59,730 nucleotides of DNA from Trueperaceae bacterium (GCA_020354625.1 CP070651.1:1196350-1256079), one strand, 5' to 3'. Positions 27,138 to 36,327 are shown, numbered from the stretch's first letter. Made by a program: numbers and translations. Notes: generated from the sequence alone by a model not told the origin.

Positions 27138-27979
27138 GGTGAACTCCAATACCCGAGCGCTCTCGCTACGGGTTTATCCAACAGTTCGTAGTCATCTTCG
27201 ACGATCTCATCTACGCCTTTACTCAAAACGAGGCTAAGAAAACATCTTGCTGCACGCTCTAGCTGCGGTCGTACACCCTGGTCTGCCAGCGCTTGTGGTA
27301 AGAGCTCGAGCAAGGTGTTTCCGAGAGAAGTTTTGGCTAGATGGAGCGAGACGAGACGTTCTTCATCACTGAGAAGAGGTGTGGATTCTTGCGGTGAGAC
27401 GGTAAGTATGTGTGCAGCGCGCTGGACCTTCGGGTCGTTTGCGTAGCGTCGGCAGGTCGGGCACATCTCTGGCATATCGCTGAGAGTGCCGCAGAGAGTG
27501 CACACAACCCAACCATCTGCACGTTTCCGGGCACGGTAGGCCAGCATCGATTTGGCCGCTTGCATGGTGACTCCGGCGAGCTCTTCAGGTAGGTCGAGTT
27601 GCCCCAACCTTCGGGCTAGCTCGGACAGGGCCTTGCCATCAACCTGGGTAGTCGGTTTTGGAGGAGATGGAACCTCTTTTTGGGTCCGGCCTACCCGAAA
27701 TCGAATATCCTTGATCTCTCTGACTTTGAATCTGGCGCGGTAGACGTCGATAAACTTATCGCGTTGCAGTGTCAGGTACATAGAAGTCTCGCTATCTGGT
27801 ACTTCTACCCATAAAACGCCTTCTCGGAGCGACTTTGCCTGACTGAACTTCGTCACTTCTGTGCCCACTACCTGAGGCCAGAGCAATACTGCCTCTGCAC
27901 GTTTCATCCCCCGTTTCATCCCAGCTCGCTTGAAGACTTCTGCAAGGGCGTCTGATACGTGGAGCGCTTTATTCGGCAT
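27134..27979 (-). CDS. DciA-like (DUF721) protein with a zinc ribbon
   Basis: The 281-residue protein opens with a DUF721/DciA domain (about residues 5-95; ALAEVFKRAGMKRGMKRAEA, LLWPQVVGTEVTKFSQAKSL, LWVEVPDSETSMYLTLQRDK), the domain of the replicative helicase operator DciA. It then continues with a linker, a helical part and a four-Cys zinc ribbon (Cys160, Cys163, Cys173, Cys176), and a C-terminal helical region. Canonical DciA is shorter and lacks the ribbon. It is directly downstream of recF with an 11-base overlap, matching the known recF-DUF721 linkage. ATG 27979 has a GGAGAG ribosome-binding site. Confidence 0.8.
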   Translation of the reverse strand: MPNKALHVSDALAEVFKRAGMKRGMKRAEAVLLWPQVVGTEVTKFSQAKSLREGVLWVEVPDSETSMYLTLQRDKFIDVYRARFKVREIKDIRFRVGRTQKEVPSPPKPTTQVDGKALSELARRLGQLDLPEELAGVTMQAAKSMLAYRARKRADGWVVCTLCGTLSDMPEMCPTCRRYANDPKVQRAAHILTVSPQESTPLLSDEERLVSLHLAKTSLGNTLLELLPQALADQGVRPQLERAARCFLSLVLSKGVDEIVEDDYELLDKPVARALGYWSSP

Positions 27980-29009
27980 AGATCTCTCCGCCTGCAATGT
28001 GCAAGAGCGTATCGTGCTGTGGTGTCGCCTCCGTGCCACTTACCACAGCTTGAGGGGTGTTTGAAGCAAGCTCGAGCAGGTAGGTTCTTCGGGTACTATC
28101 GAGTTCTGCTGAGAAGTCGTCGAGAAGGAGAACGGGGGCTTCGTCATGTTTTTCGAGCAGTAGCTGGTATTCGGCTACCCGTAACGCCAAAGCGCTTGTG
28201 CGCGCTTCTCCGCGTGAGCCGTAGAGCTGAACGCTCTTGGCATCGAGTTCCAGCCTTAAGTCGTCGCGGTGGGGGCCCACCACGGTCGTTCCGCGCGCTT
28301 TTTCTTCGTCGCGGCTCGCTTCCCATGCTGATCGCAGCCCGTGCGATTGTGTTTGTAAGGTGACGTTGAGCGATTTTCCATCACCCGCAAGGTGGCGGTA
28401 CGTCTGGTTTGAGAGTTCCGAGATGCGTTGGACTGCTCTCTGTCGCATAGAGGTGATTTCAGTACCTAGCTCGAGGAATCTCTCGGTCCAAGCGGTCAGA
28501 GTGTGCGTGTCGAATACGGTCTTCAGCAGTGCATTACGCTGCTCAACAACGCGATGATATTCACGTAACATCAGGTTGTAGCGAAACGATAATTTGGAGA
28601 GAACCGAGTCTAGGTACGCACGTCGTCCACTGGGGGGGCCTTGGATCATGATCGTGTCTTGGGGCGTAATCAGTACTGCGGCGCTGACTCGCGCGATGTC
28701 GGCTGCTCGGACCGATTGCCCGTCGAGTCGAAGTGTTTTCTTGCCTGCACTCAACCCGATCTCGATGGAGCTCAACCCCTCTTCGTGCTCGAGTCTAATA
28801 CCGACAAACCCCTCGGATTCTCCAAGCCTGAGCAAATCGACGATACGTCCCCCAGGAAGTTCGCCGGTGCAACCGAGATAGGCAGCCTCCAAAAGATTGG
28901 ATTTACCAGACGCGTTGCAACCGACGAGCGCTGTGATACCCGGCTTGAAGGAGAGCTGAGGGGTTTCGAGATTGCGAAAGTTGAGCTGAGATAGAGAGCG
29001 GAGTTGCAC
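27969..29009 (-). CDS. recF: DNA replication and repair protein RecF
   Basis: The protein of about 346 residues is an SMC-like ATPase: Walker A ALVGCNASGKSNLLEA, the ITPQDTIMIQGPPSGRRAYL region, the signature segment VVGPHRDDLRLELD and Walker B APVLLLDDFSAELD. RecF loads RecA at gaps together with RecO and RecR. GTG 29009 is preferred to the TTG one codon upstream because TACACT lies exactly six bases before it. It heads the recF-dciA-gpmI run. Confidence 0.96.
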   Translation of the reverse strand: MQLRSLSQLNFRNLETPQLSFKPGITALVGCNASGKSNLLEAAYLGCTGELPGGRIVDLLRLGESEGFVGIRLEHEEGLSSIEIGLSAGKKTLRLDGQSVRAADIARVSAAVLITPQDTIMIQGPPSGRRAYLDSVLSKLSFRYNLMLREYHRVVEQRNALLKTVFDTHTLTAWTERFLELGTEITSMRQRAVQRISELSNQTYRHLAGDGKSLNVTLQTQSHGLRSAWEASRDEEKARGTTVVGPHRDDLRLELDAKSVQLYGSRGEARTSALALRVAEYQLLLEKHDEAPVLLLDDFSAELDSTRRTYLLELASNTPQAVVSGTEATPQHDTLLHIAGGEIYAE

Positions 29010-29015
29010 CAAATC

Positions 29016-29042
29016 AGTGTAACCTCAAAGCTATAGAGCTTT
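29016..29042 (-). promoter_or_regulatory. recF promoter with overlapping inverted repeat
   Basis: The -10 box TACACT (29016-29021 on the minus strand) lies six bases before the recF GTG. Just upstream, AAAGCT (29027-29032) and AGCTTT (29037-29042) form an inverted repeat in the -10/-35 spacer, a possible operator. Confidence 0.45.
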
Positions 29043-29274
29043 AGGTGGAACCATGAACATTGCTCCATCTGGAGACGGTTCCCGCCAAAATCGAGAGTAC
29101 TCCCGTGGTTGGACAATACCTTTTGGTTGAGGATGCAACCCGCAGAGTTCCGAGACGATAGAGCGTCACCTCCGGGTGCTCTTCTGCAGTACAGAACAGA
29201 TATGAAATGCTCGTTCGGGCCGGTGCTCGATGAGTGCCTACGTGTCTCTTTCTCGGAACCATTCTGAATGATGG

Positions 29275-29280
29275 TAGAGT
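29275..29280 (+). promoter_or_regulatory. Leaderless -10 box of sufS
   Basis: TAGAGT, preceded by TGG, lies six bases before the sufS ATG. No -35 box is clear. The rest of the recF-sufS gap (29043-29274) shows nothing else I can identify. Confidence 0.5.
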
Positions 29281-29286
29281 GATGCC

Positions 29287-30522
29287 ATGAGGCATATCGA
29301 TCCCAATGAACTCCGTAAGGACTTTCCTATCCTCGATCGTACCGTTCACGGCAATCCCCTCATCTACTTTGATAACGCAGCCTCATCACAAAAACCGAGG
29401 CAGGTCGTCGAGGCCATGGTCGATTACTACTACAACCATCATGCCAACGTTCATCGAGGCGCACATACGCTCTCTGTTGAAGCAACCGAGTTGTATGAGC
29501 AGGCGAGGAAGAAGGTTGCCCGTTTCCTCAATGCCCCCACTGAGCGATCGGTGGTCTTTACCCGCAACACAACCGAAGCCATGAATCTCGTCGTTCACTC
29601 GTGGGGACGAGAGCATCTACGTAGTGGTGATGAGATCATCGTCAGCGTAGCAGAGCACCACGCAAACTTAGTCCCCTGGCACCTACAAGCCGAATCGCTG
29701 GGAATTACCATCAAAACTGTTGGGCTCACCGATCAGTACCGCCTCGATCTCGACGGGCTCGAGCAGGCGATCACCGATCGTACCCGACTGATTTCGATTT
29801 GGCATATGAACAATGTTCTCGGAGCTATCAACCCGATCCGGAAGATTGCCGACCTCGCGCACGCCGCAGGGGCGTTACTTTTGGTAGATGGTGCACAGGC
29901 TGCGCCCCATGTAAAGGTCGATGTCCAAGCACTCGATGTCGACTTCTACACCCTTTCTGGTCATAAGATGTGTGGACCGACTGGTGCAGGTGCTCTATGG
30001 GCACGAGCGGACGTTCTGGCCGGTATGCCGCCTTTTTTGGGTGGCGGGGAGATGATCGGCAAGGTGTATCTCGATCACAGCACCTACGCGGATATTCCCT
30101 TTCGGTTCGAAGCAGGTACCCCCAACATTGCCGAAGTTATCGGTCTCGGTGCGGCCGTCGATTACTTAGAGGCGATCGGGCTCGAGGCGATCTTCGAGCA
30201 TGACCAGCAGCTCACGCGTTACGCGCTAGAGAAGCTCAAGCCGCTCGATGGTATCATGCTATACGGCCCAGAGGGGGATGATCGTGGTGGCATTATCGCT
30301 TTCAACATCGACGGAATCCACCCACACGACGTAGCCTCTGTGCTCGATGAAGCGGGTATCGCGGTGCGAGCAGGCCAACACTGTGCCCAACCTCTCATGC
30401 GCAGTCTGAACGTTCCGGCGACGGCTCGCGCAAGCTTTTATCTCTACAATACCTTCGAAGAGATAGACCGCTTTGTCGATGTTCTCGTGAGAACCCGCGA
30501 CTATTTTGCGGCGCATGTCTGA
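29287..30522 (+). CDS. sufS: Cysteine desulfurase SufS
   Basis: The 411-residue PLP enzyme takes sulfur from cysteine as a protein persulfide for Fe-S assembly. It has group II motifs: NAASSQKPRQVVEAM, HRGAHTLS, TRNTTEAMNLVVHSWG, the PLP Lys in LSGHKMCGPTGAGALWA, and the catalytic Cys in RAGQHCAQPLM. It ends just before sufU (11-base gap). The scaffold genes sufBCD are not in the window. Confidence 0.97.
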   Translation: MRHIDPNELRKDFPILDRTVHGNPLIYFDNAASSQKPRQVVEAMVDYYYNHHANVHRGAHTLSVEATELYEQARKKVARFLNAPTERSVVFTRNTTEAMNLVVHSWGREHLRSGDEIIVSVAEHHANLVPWHLQAESLGITIKTVGLTDQYRLDLDGLEQAITDRTRLISIWHMNNVLGAINPIRKIADLAHAAGALLLVDGAQAAPHVKVDVQALDVDFYTLSGHKMCGPTGAGALWARADVLAGMPPFLGGGEMIGKVYLDHSTYADIPFRFEAGTPNIAEVIGLGAAVDYLEAIGLEAIFEHDQQLTRYALEKLKPLDGIMLYGPEGDDRGGIIAFNIDGIHPHDVASVLDEAGIAVRAGQHCAQPLMRSLNVPATARASFYLYNTFEEIDRFVDVLVRTRDYFAAHV

Positions 30523-30533
30523 GGTCTTGTCAC

Positions 30534-30965
30534 ATGTCGATCTTGGAAAGCCTTTACAAAGAGATCATTCTGGATCACTATAGATCCCCTCGTAATCGTG
30601 GCAAGCTCGCTTCAGCCACCATTCAGTTGGAGGGGCTGAACCCATCTTGTGGCGATGAACTAGAACTCTATTTGGATCTCGAAAAAGAGACCATAGTCGA
30701 TGTGAAATTTACGGGCGAGGGATGTGCGATCAGTCAGGCGAGTGCCAGCATGATGACCGAAGTGATCAAAGGCAAGTCTCGGGAGGATGCACTCGAGCTC
30801 AGCCGTAAGTTTAAAGCAATGATTCAAGGGGAAGGCGTCAGCGAGGAGCTCGGAGATCTTACCTTGTTGCAAGGGATATCCAAGCTCCATGCGCGCGTAA
30901 AGTGTGCAACGCTCGCTTGGATCACGTTAGACCAGGCCCTCGCAAAAGACGAGAGCGAAAGCTAG
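30534..30965 (+). CDS. sufU: SufU sulfurtransferase
   Basis: The 143-residue protein is a zinc-dependent SufU: Cys in NPSCGDELEL, GEGCAISQASASMM and VKCATLAWITLDQAL, the ligands of the zinc site, with the SufU-specific insertion between the second and third (about residues 75-110). It accepts the persulfide from SufS. It starts 11 bases after sufS and ends 11 bases before the convergent divIVA. Confidence 0.96.
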   Translation: MSILESLYKEIILDHYRSPRNRGKLASATIQLEGLNPSCGDELELYLDLEKETIVDVKFTGEGCAISQASASMMTEVIKGKSREDALELSRKFKAMIQGEGVSEELGDLTLLQGISKLHARVKCATLAWITLDQALAKDESES

Positions 30966-30976
30966 CAGACTGCAGT

Positions 30977-31447
30977 CTATGGTGCCTTCTTGACCGGAAC
31001 TTTCGCCGGTAGGTTGTCGAGACTCCGTTCGTAGGCGTGTAACATCCCTCGAAACTGTTCGCGAAAGAGGCGGTTCTGCCGCTCAAGGTTGGCAAGCTCC
31101 GAGCGTGCCTCTTTGAGCTTCGCTTCGGCATCGCGAATGATATCCTCTTTGAGCCGGTCTGCTTCTTTGAGGATGAGGTTCGCCTCACGTTTAGCGCTCT
31201 CTTTGACCTCGTTGCCGATTCTTTCCGCAGCAATTACGGCACGTTTGAGATCCATTTCCGTCGTCTGAAGATCTTCGATGCGAAGTTCTCGCTTTTGAAG
31301 TTCCTCTCGTATACTCTGGATTTCTCGGAGGAGTTCTTGTCGCTCGTTGGCGATCCGTTCCAGAAAACTGCGAACCTGCTTCTTGTTAAAGCCGTTTACC
31401 GAGGTCGCAAACTCCATATGCTGAATATCGAGGGGGCTGAGTTTCAT
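30977..31447 (-). CDS. DivIVA-family cell division/polarity protein
   Basis: The 156-residue protein begins with the DivIVA membrane-targeting domain (LSPLDIQHMEFATSVNGFNKK, QVRSFLERIANERQELL) and continues as a long coiled coil (about residues 25-140) rich in Glu, Lys and Arg heptads. DivIVA proteins recognise curved membranes at poles and septa. An AGAGG ribosome-binding site precedes ATG 31447. The gene lies 36 bases downstream of the PLP-homeostasis gene, the usual yggS-divIVA association of the division gene neighbourhood. Confidence 0.9.
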   Translation of the reverse strand: MKLSPLDIQHMEFATSVNGFNKKQVRSFLERIANERQELLREIQSIREELQKRELRIEDLQTTEMDLKRAVIAAERIGNEVKESAKREANLILKEADRLKEDIIRDAEAKLKEARSELANLERQNRLFREQFRGMLHAYERSLDNLPAKVPVKKAP

Positions 31448-31483
31448 CTTTGCCTCTAACTCCTCTTCGTCACTATCTGGTCT

Positions 31484-32119
31484 TTACGTGAAGAGGGCAG
31501 AACCAACTCTGACGATGGTCGCGCCTTCCTCGATAGCAACTTCAAAATCGCCGCTCATGCCTATCGACAACTCCTTCAATCCAAGCTTATCACGCAGGTT
31601 GCGCAGTATCTTGAAGAATTTCCGAGCATCTTCGGGGTCTTCCGAGTAGGGGGCGATGGCCATCAGGCCCTGAACGGTTACATGCCTGAGCTTTTGAGCA
31701 TAAGTGACGAGGGCTTCGGCCTCGGTGAGGGCTGTGCCTTGTTTGGAGAGTTCACCAGCGACGTTTACTTCGACCAATGTTTGAAAGATGTGCCCCTGAC
31801 GGGCTCCAAACTGCTCGAGTGCGTCGGCCAAACGAGTCGAATTGAGGGAGTGGATGAGAAAGAAGCCCTCGCAATACTTCACTTTGTTACGTTGTAGATT
31901 CCCGATGAAATGCCACTCTACGCCGTCAAGTCCAGAGGCTTTTTCGCGCCACTCCTGAATTCGGTTTTCCCCGAGAACGTGATGATGATGTCGGAGAATA
32001 CTTTGAGTGATTTCCGCGATCGATTTGCCCTTGGTCACAGCTACGAGCTTGACGTCTTTGGAATTCCTGCCACTTCGCAAGCAGGCCGCTTCTATACGTG
32101 TGACAACATCTTCAAACAC
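31484..32119 (-). CDS. Pyridoxal phosphate homeostasis protein (YggS/PLPHP)
   Basis: The 211-residue protein is a fold-type III PLP-binding protein without known catalysis: PLP Lys in VKLVAVTKGKSI, HHHHVLGENRIQEW, GVEWHFIGNLQRNKVK, and the phosphate-binding SIGMSGDFEVAIEEGATIVRVGSALF at the end. It buffers PLP in the cytoplasm. The start is GTG 32119, judged by alignment with the family; no clear ribosome-binding site or leaderless -10 box is placed correctly. It is upstream of divIVA and divergent from bamA. Confidence 0.93.
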   Translation of the reverse strand: MFEDVVTRIEAACLRSGRNSKDVKLVAVTKGKSIAEITQSILRHHHHVLGENRIQEWREKASGLDGVEWHFIGNLQRNKVKYCEGFFLIHSLNSTRLADALEQFGARQGHIFQTLVEVNVAGELSKQGTALTEAEALVTYAQKLRHVTVQGLMAIAPYSEDPEDARKFFKILRNLRDKLGLKELSIGMSGDFEVAIEEGATIVRVGSALFT

Positions 32120-32205
32120 AGAACCGTATCAACATAGCGCTAAAAGGAGAAGGGTCTGCTTTAAGCATGGAAGCATCATACACGACTTTCTCACCTGAAC
32201 TCAGT

Positions 32206-32211
32206 TAGACT
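32206..32211 (+). promoter_or_regulatory. Leaderless -10 box of bamA
   Basis: TAGACT lies five bases before the bamA ATG; no ribosome-binding site is present between them. Confidence 0.45.
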
Positions 32212-32216
32212 ACGCC

Positions 32217-34841
32217 ATGCCTTACCGCCGCTATCTCGCCTTGCTGTGCCTCTACTTAGGATTTTGGTCTTTTGCGCAACCGAGCAGCTTGCAGGGAACT
32301 GTGGCCGAAGTTCGTGTCGAGGGAACCGAAAACTTTGCCGATCTGGTCCGTGTGATTGTCAGTATTCGTCCCGGTACTCCTTTAGATGGCCTCGATCTCG
32401 AGGCTGAGCGGAATCGTGTCCTTTCTCTCGGTACCTTTGCTGAAGTTTCGCTAAGTCTTGAGGATCGGGGATCGGGCACGGTTCTGGTGATCGATATCGA
32501 AGAGAACCCACCGATTGCCGAGCTGCGTTTTGAGGGTGCACAATCATTTTCTGCACCCCAGCTCGCTGATGCGCTCAACCGAGAGAATCTGTTGGCTGCC
32601 GGACGTGTGCTGAATACGGTTAGGGCAGAGGATGCCATTCAAACGATCCAACAGCTCTACCGGGGGAGAGGTTTTCCCTTCGATGTAGCCGTCACACTTG
32701 CGGTGGAGGAGGTTTCTGAGGTCGGTGCCCCCCTCCAAGTTGCTCTTATCTACACCGTTCAGGAGGAGGAACCGCTCGATGAGGTACGGTTCGATGTATC
32801 TTCGATTCTCGACGAAGAGACGCTGAGCAGCATCTTCAAGCCGCTGCTTGGCGATCCCGGCAGTTTCGATCTCAGAGCCTATCAGACGGCCGTGGATACC
32901 GTGGCGGAGCGGTATCGGGAGCTCGGTTACCGTGAAAGCGGCGTCGATCTGACAGAAAGTGAGTTACGAGAAGGGATCCTGACCGTTCGTTTCAGGGAGC
33001 TTCGGATCATCAGCATCGATACCACAGCTATCGGCGTTGACCCGAGGGATCTCAGTCTGGCGCCGGGTGACCTCTTCAACGTCGATATTCTTCTAGAAGA
33101 CGTTCGCCGTCTTGCCATGGGGCGTTCGAGCGATGTACGATTGGTCCCCCGCGTCACCCGCCGTGGAGAGGTGCAGGTAACGTTCGAGCTGGGTGCTCCT
33201 GCAACGGCAGGTCCAATCGATGAGATACGTCTCGAAGGCAATACTGTGATTTCCACAGAGGAACTGCTGGACCTTTTGGGACTCGGAGTCGGAGATACCT
33301 TCAGCTCAACGTTGGCAAGCGAGGATTTTGCGAGGATACGCGGCCGGTACTTCGATAGGGGGTATTTGATCGTCAACCGGCCCGACTTCGCATACCGAGA
33401 GGGAACCTATCTGCAGCGCATTACCGAGCTAAAGATAGCGGGTTATCGAATCAGGTATGAGGGTGAGCCCGATCAGACGCAAGAGTTCGTCATCACCCGC
33501 TACCTGCCTAGGCCCGGATCGGTTTATAACATCGATGAGATTCGAAGTGGTCTTCTCGAGCTTGCCCGTCTGAATGTGATCGAGCCCTTGTCAGCACCAC
33601 CGCTCGCCACCGATAGTCCCGACCAAGTGCTTGTCGAGGTGGTTGTGCGCGATACAGAGACGGGACTCTTCTCACCCGCAGCCCAATATGCGACCGATTC
33701 CGGGTTCTCGGCCTCGGTCGGTTACAGCGAGCGTAACTTTTTGGGACGTGCCCATAGTGTCGGCGTTCAGCTTACTGGAGAATCGACCGATGTCGGCCTC
33801 ATGTTTGGAGGCGACTTCAGCTATACAATCCCCTGGCTCTATCTCGATGAGTTCGATTTCAGGGAAGTACCGACCACCATCTCTGCTGCGGTCTTTAGCC
33901 AGGTTAGCAGCAATCAGACGCTCACTGCCGATGGAAATAGCCGCGTGTCGTTTCCAGGTTTTGAGGGAAGCGAAGTCTTTGTGGGAGAGTTCGCCGTCCG
34001 TGAAACCGGGGCCAGAATCTCTTTCGCGCGCCCCGTTTATCGTGATACCAGCTTGCGGTTTAGCGCTCGAGGTAGCGTGAGCGAACATAAACTCGAGCCG
34101 CCTTCTGTCGAGTGCGATGTCGAGGAGGGACAGATAGTCAACGCCGATGTTTGCTCTTTGCCTAGATCCGAAGCCTTGCAATATCTTCCACAAGGGGGTT
34201 TCTCTAGCTTCATCAGCACGACGGTGAGTTTTGACAATCGCGATAACCCCAGCTTCCCTCGAGAGGGTATAGCCGCCCGTACACTTGCCGGTTTGGGGCT
34301 CGGATCCGATGCGCGAACGGAGGGTGGAGAGCAGCAGAACTATGTCTTTCAGCAGGTCGAGTTTGGCATCAGAACCTATGCTACTCTCGAGGAGTTAGTG
34401 CCTGCCATTCAAGATCCCAATCACGTCTTTGCCGTAAAGTTGGATGCCGGTCATCAGTTTGGTAATGAGCATCCCGTCACAAAATTCTTCCGTGTTGGGA
34501 AGACGCCGAACGAAGCGACGGCCATTCGAGGATATCAGATCGATGACTTCAACCTTTCGAAGACGTTTTTCACCGGTTCGGTCGAGTACCGGTACGACCT
34601 CGGTCTGAGCACGGCGGCCACTCAGACGGTCATCGGAATCTTGTTTGTCGATCTCGGTTGGGCTTCGAGCGTTCCCGGTTTTTCAGACAACGGTGCTCCA
34701 TTGTTTGCTGGTGCCGGTGTCGGCGTTCAGATCAACCTCGGTTTTGGAGGCGTCTTGTTGCCAGCTTTGAGGTTCGATTACGGTTTTAGCGAGAGAAACC
34801 CGAGTGGCGAGTTTCGCTTTAGGATCGGGCCGGTGTTCTAA
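32217..34841 (+). CDS. bamA: Outer-membrane assembly factor BamA/Omp85
   Basis: The 874-residue protein inserts beta-barrels into the outer membrane. It has a signal peptide (about residues 1-21, LALLCLYLGFWSFAQ), several POTRA domains (about 25-490; repeats such as VAEVRVEGTENFADLVRVIV and IDEIRLEGNTVISTEELLDL), and a C-terminal 16-strand barrel (about 500-874). The barrel has the hallmark RGY at Arg771 (TAIRGYQIDD) and ends in an aromatic FRIGPVF. The length is close to Thermus Omp85. Its presence confirms a diderm envelope. It is flanked downstream by hairpins. Confidence 0.95.
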   Translation: MPYRRYLALLCLYLGFWSFAQPSSLQGTVAEVRVEGTENFADLVRVIVSIRPGTPLDGLDLEAERNRVLSLGTFAEVSLSLEDRGSGTVLVIDIEENPPIAELRFEGAQSFSAPQLADALNRENLLAAGRVLNTVRAEDAIQTIQQLYRGRGFPFDVAVTLAVEEVSEVGAPLQVALIYTVQEEEPLDEVRFDVSSILDEETLSSIFKPLLGDPGSFDLRAYQTAVDTVAERYRELGYRESGVDLTESELREGILTVRFRELRIISIDTTAIGVDPRDLSLAPGDLFNVDILLEDVRRLAMGRSSDVRLVPRVTRRGEVQVTFELGAPATAGPIDEIRLEGNTVISTEELLDLLGLGVGDTFSSTLASEDFARIRGRYFDRGYLIVNRPDFAYREGTYLQRITELKIAGYRIRYEGEPDQTQEFVITRYLPRPGSVYNIDEIRSGLLELARLNVIEPLSAPPLATDSPDQVLVEVVVRDTETGLFSPAAQYATDSGFSASVGYSERNFLGRAHSVGVQLTGESTDVGLMFGGDFSYTIPWLYLDEFDFREVPTTISAAVFSQVSSNQTLTADGNSRVSFPGFEGSEVFVGEFAVRETGARISFARPVYRDTSLRFSARGSVSEHKLEPPSVECDVEEGQIVNADVCSLPRSEALQYLPQGGFSSFISTTVSFDNRDNPSFPREGIAARTLAGLGLGSDARTEGGEQQNYVFQQVEFGIRTYATLEELVPAIQDPNHVFAVKLDAGHQFGNEHPVTKFFRVGKTPNEATAIRGYQIDDFNLSKTFFTGSVEYRYDLGLSTAATQTVIGILFVDLGWASSVPGFSDNGAPLFAGAGVGVQINLGFGGVLLPALRFDYGFSERNPSGEFRFRIGPVF

Positions 34842-34886
34842 GCATTGCTTCTCGGCACGCTTCAGAAGAAGGGTTCCAAGATCTTA

Positions 34887-34920
34887 CTAAGGACCTCCAA
34901 CATAACTTGGATGTGCTTAG
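34887..34920. repeat. Hairpin carrying a repeated 14-mer
   Basis: CTAAG (34887-34891) pairs with CTTAG (34916-34920), with further pairs inside and two mismatches, around a CATAAC loop. TAAGGACCTCCAAC (34888-34901) recurs exactly at 59486-59499, with further similarity downstream of both copies. Confidence 0.5.
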
Positions 34921-35082
34921 TTTTGTGGATGAGGAGCGAATAAACCTGTGGGGCTTATACAATGAGAATCGAGTCTTTGATGTGCTCTGTTTGAACCTGC
35001 GCAGCAAGAGTAAAAAGCAGTATGGAGCAAGAGTGTCCAGATTCGGATTCTGCAATCAGCAGGGTTGACTACTCACTCGATC

Positions 35083-35114
35083 CGATAGCACGGGATTCTC
35101 TAAGGATGCTATCG
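35083..35114. terminator. Terminator-like hairpin between bamA and ychF
   Basis: CGATAGCA (35083-35090) pairs with TGCTATCG (35107-35114). It lies 16 bases past the ychF stop and could serve both convergent genes. No T tract. Confidence 0.45.
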
Positions 35115-35129
35115 TCCACAGTGCTGCAA

Positions 35130-36215
35130 CTAGACACTGAATAAGAACTGAATGACGTCGCCGTCCTTTACAACGTAGTCTTTGCCTTCGGTGCGGACCC
35201 AACCGTGTGTTTTTGCTCGGCTTATGCTGCCGGCCTCGACCGCTTTGTCCCACTCGATGACCTCGGCGCGGATGAAGCCCCTCTCAAAATCGGTGTGAAT
35301 TTTACCGGCGGCGGCGGGTGCTTTCGTCCCAGACGTTACCGTCCACGCGTGGATTTCCTTCGTGTTACCGCTAAAAAACGTCAGCAGGTCGAGTAAAGCG
35401 TAGCTCTTGTTGATAAGACGGGTAAGGCCCGTGGTTTCGATCCCTAGATCGCCGAGGAATTCCTGAGCGTCCGATTCGCTGAGCTCAGTCAATTCCTGTT
35501 CGATCTTTGCCGATATGACCACGACTTCGGCGCCTTCATCGGCAGCGACCTTGTGTACCTCTGCAAGATAGGGGTTGTCTTGGGTAAGATCGGCCTCTGA
35601 CACGTTACAGATATAGATGACGGGTTTTGCAGTGAGCAGTGGGAATTCCTGTGGGAGTGCGACCTGACTATTGCGTGCGGGGATCCCTGCGGAGAGCTCA
35701 TCGATCACCGTCTCACACTGCTCGACCAGATCGGCGTCGACTTTACTGGCTTTTGCGCTTCGGCGAAGACGCTCGAGCCGCTTCTCGAGCGTGCCGATGT
35801 CTGCGAGTGCAAGTTCGGTATGAATCGTCGCAATGTCGTTTATAGGATCGACACGACCTGTTACGTGTACGATATCCGGGTCTTCAAAGCAACGAACCAC
35901 ATGTGCAACGGCTGATACTTCCCGGATGTGGGCCAAGAATTGGTTTCCGAGGCCTTCTCCCCGGCTAGCGCCCTTGACGAGGCCGGCGATATCGATGAAC
36001 TCGATGGTGGTGGGTGTCGACTTCGGTATTCGTTCTCCTCTGCTGTATACGGGTAGCAGCGCTTCGAGGCGCGGGTCCGGTACGGCTACCACACCGATGT
36101 TTTTGTCGATGGTGGCGAAGGGGTAGTTTGCTACCTCGGCGTGCGCCTTGGTAAGGGCGTTGAAGATAGTGCTCTTTCCGACGTTCGGTAGGCCGATGAT
36201 TCCGATTTCAAGCAT
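35130..36215 (-). CDS. ychF: Redox-regulated ATPase/GTPase YchF (OLA1 family)
   Basis: The 361-residue P-loop protein has G1 LEIGIIGLPNVGKSTIFNAL, the variant G4 region expected of ATP-preferring YchF, a coiled coil (about residues 125-200) and the C-terminal TGS domain (FFSGNTKEIHAWTVTSGTKA, IRAEVIEWDKAVEAGSISRA, YVVKDGDVIQFLFSV). It associates with ribosomes. ATG 36215 gives the canonical MLEIGIIG start; an upstream in-frame start adds residues unlike the family. It is divergent from hom. Confidence 0.96.
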   Translation of the reverse strand: MLEIGIIGLPNVGKSTIFNALTKAHAEVANYPFATIDKNIGVVAVPDPRLEALLPVYSRGERIPKSTPTTIEFIDIAGLVKGASRGEGLGNQFLAHIREVSAVAHVVRCFEDPDIVHVTGRVDPINDIATIHTELALADIGTLEKRLERLRRSAKASKVDADLVEQCETVIDELSAGIPARNSQVALPQEFPLLTAKPVIYICNVSEADLTQDNPYLAEVHKVAADEGAEVVVISAKIEQELTELSESDAQEFLGDLGIETTGLTRLINKSYALLDLLTFFSGNTKEIHAWTVTSGTKAPAAAGKIHTDFERGFIRAEVIEWDKAVEAGSISRAKTHGWVRTEGKDYVVKDGDVIQFLFSV

Positions 36216-36314
36216 GAGAATTCCGTTTGTCCCGTGCACGTAATGGTGAAGCAAGACTGCCGGGTCACGGCTATCCTGGCAGCGAAAACGCAGTATAGCA
36301 GGCTACGAGCATGG

Positions 36315-36320
36315 TATTCT
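36315..36320 (+). promoter_or_regulatory. Leaderless -10 box of hom
   Basis: TATTCT preceded by TGG lies seven bases before the hom ATG; no ribosome-binding site is present. Confidence 0.5.
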
Positions 36321-36327
36321 CGCTTGC

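Larger units (their letters stand above)
34842..35129. other. bamA-ychF convergent spacer
   Basis: No gene is seen in these 288 bases. They hold a 34-base hairpin (34887-34920) whose left part contains a 14-base sequence repeated near the window end, and a terminator-like stem (35083-35114). Confidence 0.6.

Noticed and set aside
36216-36327. Threonine or T-box type attenuator before hom
   Set aside because: The 112-base gap shows no leader peptide rich in Thr codons, no terminator hairpin and no T-box; the -10 box adjoins the start codon.
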